Source: Cryoendolithus antarcticus
Taxonomy: Eukaryota; Ascomycota; Dothideomycetes; Cladosporiales; Cladosporiaceae
Assembly (NCBI GenBank): GCA_002077065.1
Contig: NAJO01000009.1
Span: 434,001-498,000 of the forward strand
DNA: 64,000 bases
Direction: 5' to 3'
The notes beneath the pieces were generated by a model that saw only the letters and a program-made list of their open reading frames with translations, was not told where the DNA came from and searched no databases. A program made the translations under genes and the position numbers. Within the stretch, counting starts at the first letter, position 1. Each line of letters opens with the position of its first letter. Shown here in pieces: positions 22,894 to 31,874 of the stretch.

Positions 22894-23841
22894 ATGCACG
22901 CTTTCAACACGCCCTCATTACGCTGGCAAGCAGTCGTCTCTCGTGACCCCACCGCAGACGGTCACTTCGTGTATTGCGTACGAACCACAGGGATCTACTG
23001 TCGGCCGATATGCAAAGCTCGATGCGCAAGACGTGCGAATGTAGAGTTCCACACAAACGCCAGTGCCGCAGAGGCGGCTGGCTTCAGAGCTTGCAAGCGG
23101 TGTCAACCACAACTATCCAGCTACGCACCCGAGATGGACAAGATCGCGAAAGCCTTGGAGGCCATTAACGGCCTTGCTCCCGGTCAGCCTCTTCCGTCAC
23201 TTGAACACCTGGCACGTTGCGCCGGCCTGACGAAGCATCATTTCCATCGCAGCTTCAAGCGTGCGATGGGTGTTACTCCACGAGAGTATCTGCTGCTCAA
23301 GAGGAATGTCGGCAGCACTAGCGATAGCTACCAGGCCTCGGCCACAGATTCATCATCAGCGAGCACGCCATGGGCCTTATCAGAAACATCTGATGCTGCT
23401 TTTGCACTTGATGCCTCGGACCTATATGTGGAAGAATTGTACCCGGACTGGCTCAACACTCTCAACATCGGGACCGATACATGTATAACATCCGCGCAGA
23501 GCGAGAACTTGAACCCTGCCGCACAGCAATCTGCAAACGTCTTCTACACTATACGTCAAACAACATCAGGTCTACTATCGATAGCTTTCCTGCATGGCCG
23601 TGTACACAAGCTTGAGCTCTGCGACTCTCTCGAAGATGCCATCTCAGAGCTGAATCTCAGTTTCTCGTTCCCCGCATACATACTGATTTGCCTTGACACG
23701 AGCCGGTCAAAGGACAGCACAGAATTTGCGTCGCTTGGTACCAAAGCAGATGAGCTCGTCCTGGCCATGGAGCAACCGAGTGGGAGGATGGTATATGTCT
23801 CACATGCCTTGTCAAGCGGCTCTCATGTGGGACTAACGTAG
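22894..23841 (+). CDS. Ada-type methylphosphotriester-DNA alkyltransferase / AraC-like regulator
   Basis: This is an intronless frame of 315 aa from ATG 22894. An in-frame ATG at 22780 would add 38 residues that do not look like the family, so I prefer the later start. Residues 15-72 match the Ada metal-binding domain, with four zinc Cys at C36 and C40 (GIYCRPIC) and C67 and C70 (RACKRCQP). In E. coli Ada the first of these accepts a methyl group from DNA phosphotriesters. Residues about 78-135 form an AraC-type helix-turn-helix (LEHLARCAGLTKHHFHRSFKRAMGVTPREYL). The C-terminal 180 residues show weak similarity to the start of an Ogt-like fold (FYTIRQTTSGLLSIAFLHG), but no PCHRV-type active site is present, so O6-methylguanine repair is not expected. 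The architecture resembles bacterial AdaA with an extra tail. Confidence 0.85.
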   Translation: MHAFNTPSLRWQAVVSRDPTADGHFVYCVRTTGIYCRPICKARCARRANVEFHTNASAAEAAGFRACKRCQPQLSSYAPEMDKIAKALEAINGLAPGQPLPSLEHLARCAGLTKHHFHRSFKRAMGVTPREYLLLKRNVGSTSDSYQASATDSSSASTPWALSETSDAAFALDASDLYVEELYPDWLNTLNIGTDTCITSAQSENLNPAAQQSANVFYTIRQTTSGLLSIAFLHGRVHKLELCDSLEDAISELNLSFSFPAYILICLDTSRSKDSTEFASLGTKADELVLAMEQPSGRMVYVSHALSSGSHVGLT

Positions 23842-24184
23842 CTGAGTGATAAATGTGAGAAATCCTGAACATTAACTGGATAGGCAGCGCATCCAGCCTA
23901 CTTCCACGTTCTCGCAAGTCTTTGTGTTCAATCGACGAAGAATCTAGTCGACGGATGTCTGGGTCACAGGTACATATCTTCAAAAGCGCAGAGATACGTC
24001 TGCGTTGCTGATCGTATAGGTCCTTACTTGCTGTGTGTGACATCTTGTCAGACTGCGACGAACTCACGATGGGAGATATGAAGGAATCGAGAAGACCACT
24101 TGGCAAATCATCCAATGCTTCTACTCACAATCTCTATGTCTAGATGTCAATGGCCCTACTGTTGAACGATCGGATGATTGACCT
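23842..24184. other. 0.34-kb convergent intergenic region
   Basis: The Ada-type gene ends at 23841 and the flavin-reductase-like gene ends at 24185 on the other strand. The interval should hold both 3' untranslated regions. A minus-strand frame (23657-24115) overlaps the Ada gene and has no features. Confidence 0.45.
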
Positions 24185-24865
24185 TCATAACCTCAACTCC
24201 TCAGCCGGCAATCGATACAACTCCTCCTCAATATGCGCCAACTTCGATTCCGCTAGCCGACCCGATTTCAACCCATACATATGCTGGAAGCTCATGATCA
24301 TCGGTTTCCAGGCATCAGGATCGATCCTGTTGGCGTGATCAGGCAGCCGCAAAGACTCCACAACGTGTGTACGGAGGACTCGGATCTCGCAAGCCATGAT
24401 GAAGCCCTTCGCCTGGCCAGGAAGATCACTCATCATCTCGTGCACGCCCTCCAGTTCGCCCTCCATCTGCACCGAACACTCTTGTATCCGCGGCGGAGCG
24501 ATGAGCTCCGATGCTTGTGGCGTCAGGCCAGCGGCGGCGAATTTGTCTTTCGTGTAGCGATATCCGAGGGCGACTTTCCAGTCGGGTATCACGATCGTGC
24601 CGGTCGTGCGAGCGAGGGCGTTGAGCGCTGCCACCTGGTAGTCGGAGGCGAGATTGAGAACGCACTGCTTCGTGCGGAGGAGATTGGCGGTTGTTTGTGA
24701 CGTTTGCGCGAGGCCGAGCATGCAGCGGTTGCCGAGCCACCATGCTGAGGACATTGGGGCGATGTTGGGGGTGCCGTCTTCGTTCAATGTCGTGATGAGG
24801 ACTACTGGCGTGCCCCAGTAGTGAATTGCTGGGCTGATGACGGAGTGGGTGGACATGATGGGCAT
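24185..24865 (-). CDS. Flavin-reductase-like FMN-binding split-barrel protein
   Basis: This is an intronless frame of 226 aa from ATG 24865; a second ATG three codons on (24856) is equally possible. The open frame extends upstream to 25021, but those residues are unlike the family. The sequence fits the flavin-reductase/flavoprotein-oxygenase split barrel: WGTPVVLITTLNEDGTPNIAPMSS near the N-terminus, SQTTANLLRTKQCVLNLAS in the centre, and a late SFQHMYGL segment. Such proteins bind FMN and often reduce flavin for partner oxygenases or act alone on small substrates. The partner is unknown; the VOC dioxygenase gene 2 kb away uses iron and is not an obvious one. No signal peptide is visible, suggesting a cytosolic protein. 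Confidence 0.8.
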   Translation of the reverse strand: MPIMSTHSVISPAIHYWGTPVVLITTLNEDGTPNIAPMSSAWWLGNRCMLGLAQTSQTTANLLRTKQCVLNLASDYQVAALNALARTTGTIVIPDWKVALGYRYTKDKFAAAGLTPQASELIAPPRIQECSVQMEGELEGVHEMMSDLPGQAKGFIMACEIRVLRTHVVESLRLPDHANRIDPDAWKPMIMSFQHMYGLKSGRLAESKLAHIEEELYRLPAEELRL

Positions 24866-25511
24866 ACAACCCAGGGGACACTTCTGGTGGGAGTTGATTT
24901 GAATGTGAACTTGCTGGTAGTGAGTGCAATTTGATGGCAGGCGACCGAGTCTTATACTGCACTGTTGGTCCTGTGAGACGAGCCCCCGATGGTATTCGAC
25001 TCCTCCGCAAGGTCGCGGCATTGCTCTGTTGTGGTCACTGCGCAGTAATATCGCTAGATAGAGCCCACTGCTTTAGTTCGTCAATTCCACAGCAACGGCT
25101 GCGCCCGAAATGCGAAATGTCAGACGGGATCATCTGAAGATATAAGACTCACTTCGCTCGTCATTGATAGCGGCCGTGTAGTGGATCATTGAGGCCATAC
25201 ACTGGTAAGTTCCACAGCAAGATCATAAAGGCAATCTCCGTGGCCCCTCACACAAGCGATGCGCAAGCCGTCCTTGACTCATACATTTCCCGTGGTCACT
25301 AATTTCCCCATGCGCCTCAGAGCACAGCTGCACACCTTAGATCAGACTGTATCGCTCCGTCAGGCTCGGGACCTCCCGAAGACTCCCGTGTAGCCTTTCA
25401 CGAAGATCAAGATCACGTGCAGACGTTGGACCCATCTGTGCCATGACGTGGCACTGGCGTACGAAGCTGTCGAGCAGTACGAATGCGCGCAATGGCGAGA
25501 TGGACAACTTG
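24866..25511. other. 0.65-kb gap
   Basis: This lies upstream of the flavin-reductase-like gene and downstream of the decayed F-box copy. A minus-strand frame of 97 codons (25337-25630) and a plus-strand frame of 82 codons (25443-25691) overlap each other here. Neither has a domain, and I do not support either as a gene. Confidence 0.4.
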
Positions 25512-26461
25512 TCAGTTACGTGGACGTCCATTGACGGCGTCGCGATGCTCGCATATGCTTGTGCAGGCTTCCGGTGGCGGGAAGCGACCATACACCCCGT
25601 CATCAAACTGTGTTCGCTGGTGGAACTCACAGAGGGTAGTTTCGTGCAGGAACGATATCGATGCCATGAACCTGGTGCGTCTAGCAGCTGATGTCATCTT
25701 GCTTCTCCGATCAGTGATCTGATTGGGGGGACATGAGCGGCGCGCTTATAGTAGTCACTGCGCAGCCGCCTTCTGTTCTCCGAACGTAATGCCAGTCGCA
25801 GAGGTAATCGTCTCGATGATCCATGATGGTACACTCGAGCCTGAATTCGCAGATTCGTGTGTTGAGCAGGCTCACATGACAAAGCCTGTAGCCGTAAACA
25901 CCGGCGGCTGGCATACAAGCATTGAGTGAATACGGCGACCCGGTATCGGATCTGGAACACCAGGGCGTCGGACTTGAGAGTCGAAACAGGCGCTATACGG
26001 AGGTTAATCTCTTCGAGTCCATCGAGTGCCCGGTTGCGGAGAGAAAACCCCAGGTGCATGGTGAGGACGGTCTCGACAGTCTAGGCGGCTTCTGGGTCTC
26101 CTTGCAGAGACAGCTTCTTCCGCAGCCGTGCCGACTGCAGGATCGAAGTCGAGACAGCCCTGTTGATTCGCATAGCACGCAGCGCATCGTTGACGCTGAA
26201 GCATATCAATACACATTCGAGGATCTCAGGCAGAGCTAAGACTCCGTGGCAGGCTACGGTCTTTTTTGGGCGCACTCAATCTTCACGGGTAAGACTTTCG
26301 GGGGTTTGTAGGTGGTTCTCGTATGCATCTACCATGTTCTTAGTGCATGCTTGAACGTAGCTCAACGAGGACCACTTACTTGCAGCTGCCGCGATGGCAT
26401 CATAATGTTCGCGTACATTGATCATGACAGCCTTTCGCCGTGAGGGTAGTCTGGAACCCAT
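25512..26461 (-). pseudogene. Decayed F-box-like paralog (third copy)
   Basis: This is a degraded relative of the F-box-like gene at 27573-28253. The 5' part reads as exon 26380-26461 spliced across 26275-26379 (GTAAGT...TTGAG) to 26081-26274, giving an F-box-like segment (ALPEILECVLICFSVNDAL to RKKLSLQGDPEA) that ends at a TAG (26081-26083). Homology continues beyond that stop in a shifted frame: SMLVCQPPVF at about 25895-25925 matches SMLICQPPIF of the intact copy. The nucleotides ggcggctggcat are shared by both copies, on the plus strand at 25903-25914 and about 27863-27875. This second part is broken by TGA near 25873 and at 25755-25757. A possible C-terminal remnant (SAARRTRFMASISFL) reaches about 25600. 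At least one frameshift and several stops make a functional full-length product unlikely. Confidence 0.6.
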
Positions 26462-26463
26462 GT

Positions 26464-27330
26464 CTACTCTTTCGCCATCCAGCCCTTCATGCGTTGACGG
26501 CTTTGATCGTCTTTCTGCAGCAGTATGGGTACTTCCAATATGATGATACCGGAAGCGCTGGGGCTACCTATCCGCCAGAGGTCTTTATCAAAACACGTGC
26601 GCGTCGCTCGTTCTACCTTCAATGTAGCCCGCAGCACTTCCGCCCAGGTCAGCCCAGTGCTGGAAATAATCATTTAGACGATAGACGCTGGAGAAGAGGA
26701 GGCACGTCGCCCAAGGCCACGAGCTAAGCAAATGCAGGGTACCAAGACCTCAGCCCTGAAGACCGGTAGCTGGCAGATGAGGACCGAGCGGTTCCCGCAT
26801 TCCGACAAGTGATCGGGCTGAAGTCGCCGTAAGGGATTACTCAAGACCAAGGTGTACGACAGCGAGACGGTCTTTGAGCGCTCACTCGTATGTTTGCTAA
26901 TGGCACTCTCTTGGTGCCATATAAGAGGCTGAGAAAGCTCAAAATGCGCATTCGAGTTGCCTTCCAGAAAGAGTATGCACCGCAAGCGTACTGACATTTT
27001 GATCATATCTCTGAAATACCGACTGACTTTACTTGCGGTGAGCAGATCGTACTGATCGAGGAAAGACAACACGCCTTCAAGGAGTTCCGCTGTTGAGAAG
27101 ACATCGTTGCAGGCTACAGCTCCTTTTGCGCGATCACCCAGATACCGAGCGATGCTCTGAGCAGCATCTAGAGCCTGATGTAAGTCCAAAGTCAGTTGTT
27201 CTGGTGTGTTGTGAGCTATCTGTACCAGATTTTGGATCCCGTCCAGGCTCGCAAGCAATGTCTTGAACTCATCCAAAGCCGCGTCGAGTGTAGCCGTGAC
27301 CTGATGCGAATATCGCTTATGATACAGCAT
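26464..27330 (-). pseudogene. F-box-like paralog with in-frame TAA (second copy)
   Basis: From ATG 27330 the frame encodes 218 residues to a TAA at 26674-26676, then stays open without a frame change for 69 more codons to 26464. Helical N-terminal residues precede an F-box-like segment (FSTAELLEGVLSFLDQYDLLTASKVSRYF, then CILFLEGN), followed by SVLICQLPVF, equivalent to SMLICQPPIF of the intact copy. Residues after the TAA still align with the intact copy: STGLTWAEVLR with DTGHTVGDMVEVIRR, and SGIIILEVPILLQKDD with SVIRFESQLVLRDDD. The stop therefore looks like a recent nonsense mutation inside a conserved reading frame. An upstream GTG-only extension to 27396 is not counted. A truncated 218-aa product retaining the F-box could still be made. 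Confidence 0.6.
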
Positions 27331-27572
27331 ACGGCATGAACCAGGTCTGGGAGTCGAGGTGACCTTTAGTGTCTCAGAGACGCAGGGAGCGGTCACCCGT
27401 CAGTGCCAGGACCTCCTTGCGAAGTCTATGCATTCGTGCTGTGTTACACAAGGACTCGTTGCTCCCTGGACGGGCGCTTCGAGTCTTCAAGGGTGCCTTG
27501 CAATCTTGCATCAGCATCCGATCGCCTCCTCTTACTTCGATTCCGGCTTCTGCGCCATCGTGGTCCGCAGTC

Positions 27573-28253
27573 CTACCCAGCCAATACGAGCTTCGGGCGG
27601 AACCCCTCCAAGACCCTAGGGTCGTCATCCCGTAGTACAAGCTGACTCTCAAAGCGAATGACACTTGTAGCAGAAGCGTCTCGATCCACGTAATCTGGAT
27701 CTGTGAGTGGATATATGCAATGCGCTGCATGTAGCCTGCGTATCACCTCGACCATATCCCCAACAGTGTGTCCGGTGTCGGACCGGATGTGCACGGTCTC
27801 AGGCTCAGGGTATGGCGATACGAGAGAGCAGGGACAGACCACAGTCCCTGACATGGCAAATATCGGCGGCTGGCATATAAGCATGGAGAGGACTCGCTCA
27901 CTCGGAGTGAAAGACTGCCAGCGCTCCACATTCAACATGCAAGTGACAGTATACACGCACGAGGCTGGTGCTACTGGTTTGATAGGCCTGGGCCTACGGA
28001 TGTTGGTGTGGAAGGGTAGCTTGACCAGCTTGCCAAGCAGAGCGTAATCAGCTTCGAGATCACCCTCCAGGAATAGCTTTTGTCGTAGGCATTTGGATCG
28101 CTCGATCGAGGAGTTGAAAGCACGGCTCGCGTTGGACGCGTTCAGCAAGTCAGGGGGGTCCAGGTGGGAGAGGATGTGATCAACAAGCTCTGCTGTCGCG
28201 AAGACTTGGTGGCATGCCTCTCTCGGCGGCGAGCAATCGGTGAATGATTGCAT
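27573..28253 (-). CDS. F-box-like protein (intact copy of a three-member cluster)
   Basis: This is a frame of 226 aa from ATG 28253 to a stop at 27573. The frame is also open upstream to 28400, but it begins with GTG, so either the ATG at 28253 is the start or an upstream exon exists that I could not define. Residues about 16-65 look like a degenerate F-box: VFATAELVDHILSHLDPPDLLNASNASRAF followed by LRQKLFLEGDLEA. F-box proteins recruit substrates to SCF ubiquitin ligases through Skp1. The C-terminal part (SMLICQPPIF, PCSLVSPYPE, HTVGDMVEVIRRL, QLVLRDDDPR) is shared with two neighbouring degraded copies on the same strand, so the family arose by tandem duplication. Substrate and role are unknown. 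Confidence 0.6.
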   Translation of the reverse strand: MQSFTDCSPPREACHQVFATAELVDHILSHLDPPDLLNASNASRAFNSSIERSKCLRQKLFLEGDLEADYALLGKLVKLPFHTNIRRPRPIKPVAPASCVYTVTCMLNVERWQSFTPSERVLSMLICQPPIFAMSGTVVCPCSLVSPYPEPETVHIRSDTGHTVGDMVEVIRRLHAAHCIYPLTDPDYVDRDASATSVIRFESQLVLRDDDPRVLEGFRPKLVLAG

Positions 28254-29031
28254 GGTGTTCTCGACGACACCCTGGGCCTGCTGTATGTCACCCGTGAGAT
28301 GTCCGCGGTTTTCACTAGGTGACAGGGGAGGCCGATGATTGCTGCTGGGGTTGGGAGACTCTCTCGGTATGTTCTCCAGTCTTGAAGTTGAGGCACCCAC
28401 AGCACTTCACAAGATTCTCTGCGAATAGTGTCGAGGCGGGGCGGTATTGTCAGCGAAAACATCTGCATCATGAATCTTCGACCTATCGCGATGCACTGGG
28501 TAAGGAGGCGCTGCATAGCCCCCATCATGCACAGGCTCCTCACGGGTTGCAGCCGGAGGCACCCAGGCAGTCTCTCACCACGTCAAATACTCGAACATTG
28601 CGCCACTATAGCCGTGTCCCGGGGCTCGTTGGACCAAATACTACAACATACCTCCGTATATGCAAGAACAAACCCCCCCGGTCGTTCAGAAGCATCATCA
28701 AGCTTTTGATGATCGAGTCATGAACGCGCCCCCCTCTCGGCTCCACCTCAGACGTGAGGAGAACCTGGAGCTCATCACAACTTCGTGCATCTTGCGATTA
28801 CAACCATCATCATCGAGCGTAGAGTTCCGCCAGTCGTTCTCAGAGATCCACAGGTACTGCTACTCCGTGACGCAGTGAGACGCACGACGCGCAGTACAGG
28901 CTGAATATTGTAGCCGCGATGTTCCACCAACCATTCGCTGACGGCATGCCAGGCTGTCGAGGTATATATCGACGACTCGTCCATAAGGGTGATAGATCGC
29001 ATATTGTAGGTACTCTTCTACGCTCTGTACG
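28254..29031. other. 0.78-kb divergent region between the F-box-like gene and GH31
   Basis: This contains the open 5' extension of the F-box-like frame (to 28400), any missing first exon of that gene, and the GH31 promoter. Other frames up to 134 codons are overlapping and featureless. Confidence 0.45.
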
Positions 29032-31241
29032 ATGTGGCCGCTCTCTCGGCTCTCAATTGCTGCTCTCGGCTTCTGCTCCGGAGTCTCCGCGCAGTCCCCG
29101 TACACTAATAGCAGCGACTCGAATTACTTCCTCCCTAACACTACAGGCGTCCGGCTCCAACATGGCTTCGAGACCGTGCTGGTCCAGCCGTATGGCTATG
29201 ATGGCTTCCGCGTCCGGGCTTGGGCATTCCGGCCACCCAGTGGAAATGAGATTTCCTTTCTGTACGACCCACCTCTCGAGGGTCCTGGTAACTCGAATGC
29301 CGCCCCTGCTGGCTTCACCTACGACACCACAATCGACGGCTCCCAGAATCTGACCTTACGGAACGGTAACACGATAGTCAGAACCTTCAGCCCGAATGGC
29401 GACAACGTTACGAACGTACGCTTTGCATTCTACAGAGTCGACGACGATGGCTCCGAGTCGTTGCTTACCAACGAATACGCTCCCATCAAAAGTATCAACC
29501 CGCGATACTACGAATGGACTGGAGCCGGGTATGAGTTCTCGGCTGCCTTTTCGTTCTCCACCACACCAGATGAGCAGATCTATGGCACTGGCACACAGCA
29601 GGACCACATGGTCAACAAAAAGGGCATGGTGATCGACATGATCAACTTCAACAGTCACATCCCCACACCTGTATTCATGTCCAGCAAGGGCTATGCCTTC
29701 GTGTGGAACTCGGCAAGTGAAGGGGAGATGGAGTTCGGGCAGCTGAGAAACCGCTTTACCTCGAAGTCTACAACGCTGGTCGACTACGCGATCGTCAGTG
29801 CACCTGTAGGCGACTACGACACCTTGCAACGTCGACTCTCTGCTATGACTGGACGAGCGCCCACGCCACCTGACTGGTCGCTTGGCTATCTGCACAGCAA
29901 GCTACGCTACGAAAACCAGAGCGAGCTCATCCAGCTCGCGCAAAACTTCCACGACTACAACATTCCTGTCTCGATGCTGGTCATCGACTATCAGTCTTGG
30001 GCCCACCAAGGCGACTGGGCGCTGGATCCAGGTCTTTGGCCGAATGTGAGCTACATGTCACAACGTGTCAAGGACCTCACTGGCGCCGAGATCATGGCCA
30101 GCTTATGGCCCAGTGTGGAAGATGCGAGCGACAACTATGCCACGATGCAGCGTGAAGGCTACCTAGCCATGACTCGATCCGGTCCCGGCACCACAGACAG
30201 CTGGAATGGCAGCTACATCCGCAATTATGATGCGACCAACCCTGATGCAAGACACTTCCTGTGGTCAAATCTGTACGAGCACTACTACATCAACGGTATC
30301 AAGAACTTCTGGATTGACCAGGCTGATGGTGGGAATCTGGGTGAAGCTTATCAAAATAACGGACAATCGAGCTTCATTCAGAGTCTACCCAACCCGATCT
30401 CCGATGCATTGTACCATGCTGGCACACAGAAGTCGGTCGGCAAGCTGTACCCATGGGCTCATCAGCAAGCCATCGAAGAGGGTCTGCGCAATGCCACAGG
30501 CACTGAAATGGGTACTGCATGTGACTACGTGTCGTTGTCAAGATCTGGCTACATCGGAAGTCAGCGCTTCTGTAGTATGATCTGGTCTGGCGACACCACG
30601 GCTGTCTGGGAGACGCTCTCCGCGCAAGTTGCGTCTGGACTGTCTGCTGCTGGTACAGGCTGGGGATGGTGGACAGTCGACGCTCGTGGCTTCCAAGGCG
30701 ACCCCACGGTGTCTTGGTCGAACAACATCGACGAAGAGCCCTACCGCGAGTTGTATGTCCGCTGGCAACAGTGGACGACCTTCCTACCGTTCATGCGCAA
30801 CCAGTAAGTCGTCCCTGTAGTTCTCTCAGCTGCACATATCACTGACTCCACTCTCCCAGTGGCTCTCGTGCCTGCAACACTCAATCAGCCTACACCTGCG
30901 ACAACGAACCGTGGACGTACGGCGCCGCCAACACGCCCACGATCGTCTCATACATCAACCTCAGATACACCTTGGCACCCTACCTCAAAGCCATCTTCGC
31001 CCAGCTCTCGCTCACCGGCCGCGCCATAATGCGGCCGCTCTACATGGACTTCTCGGTCTCTGATCCAAACATCGTGGAGATGACCAGGAACAACAGTAAT
31101 TATACGACGCAGCAGTACATGTTTGGGCCGAGGCTGCTGGTAACGCCTGTCACGCTGCCGAATGTGACAAGCTGGGATGTGTACTTGCCGAAGACGTTGA
31201 CGGGGAGTGGGAACGGGACGAGAGAATGGATGTATTGGTAG
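29032..31241 (+). CDS. Secreted GH31 family glycosidase (alpha-glucosidase/alpha-xylosidase type), premature stop
   Basis: Exons are 29032-30803 and 30860-31241, with a 56-bp intron (GTAAGT, TCACTGAC, CCCAG) that restores the family motif MRNHGSRAC. The product is 717 aa to the TAG at 31239-31241. A signal peptide is visible (about residues 1-20, ending GVSA). The GH31 barrel runs from about 285 onward: LGYLHSKLRYENQSEL, LVIDYQSWAHQGDW, FWIDQAD with candidate nucleophile D429, and SMIWSGDTTAVW with candidate acid/base D521. Many NxS/T sites fit secretion. The last residues WMYW are followed by an in-frame TAG, after which the frame stays open for 37 codons (TNVTYAGGQVVSVPA, WIPVFHVGSRRDVL) to a TAG at 31353-31355. 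That continuation matches the usual GH31 C-terminal beta domain, so this allele appears truncated. Confidence 0.9.
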
Positions 31242-31355
31242 ACTAATGTAACGTACGCTGGAGGCCAGGTTGTCAGTGTGCCGGCGCTGAGGGAATGGAT
31301 TCCGGTGTTCCATGTGGGGAGTAGGCGGGATGTGCTGGCGGGACTTGTGTTCTAG

Positions 31356-31874
31356 ATATCCAGCCTTCCGCTGTAGATACGTCAGACGCAGTCGTTCAAT
31401 CGTGTTGCCATGCTTAGGTGTGCCTTCGTACCTTATGCACAACATTTGCTTCCGGCCCGCATTTGTTCATGCACGCCATGACGTCGCCTCCACGTCGCCC
31501 GCGACAGCTCGGGAATGCAAGATCCGACAGCACGGCGATGTCAAATGCACGACATCTGACAGGCGCACAGAACTGCATTCACCGCTGCCTACCAGGTTCA
31601 GTGACTGTCAGTATCACATCACATTGCAGTATAGCAGATTTTCGTGCTTCGTTCCGGACAATCCATCCAGCTTCCTGTAGGCCAAGCGTGCTAAGCCACG
31701 AGTTTGGCCGTCATCCGGCAGACATCGCATTCGTACCCACATTCAGCTGTTCATACTGTAGCAGGCAGTAGCGAAGCGTCGGATACAGCTAAACGATCCC
31801 AATCATCCGAGTCAGCAAGACGGCCTCGACAGCAGTAGCAACCTTCAGATCTACCATCCCAGCCTACCGCCAAT
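31356..31874. other. 0.52-kb intergenic region
   Basis: GH31 3' flank and BAR-protein promoter. Two overlapping plus-strand frames of about 120 codons contain no motif and are not supported. Confidence 0.5.

Noticed and set aside
25337..25691. Overlapping 97-codon (minus) and 82-codon (plus) frames next to the F-box cluster
   Set aside because: They lack domains and overlap each other; the region is better explained in part as remnant of the decayed F-box copy.
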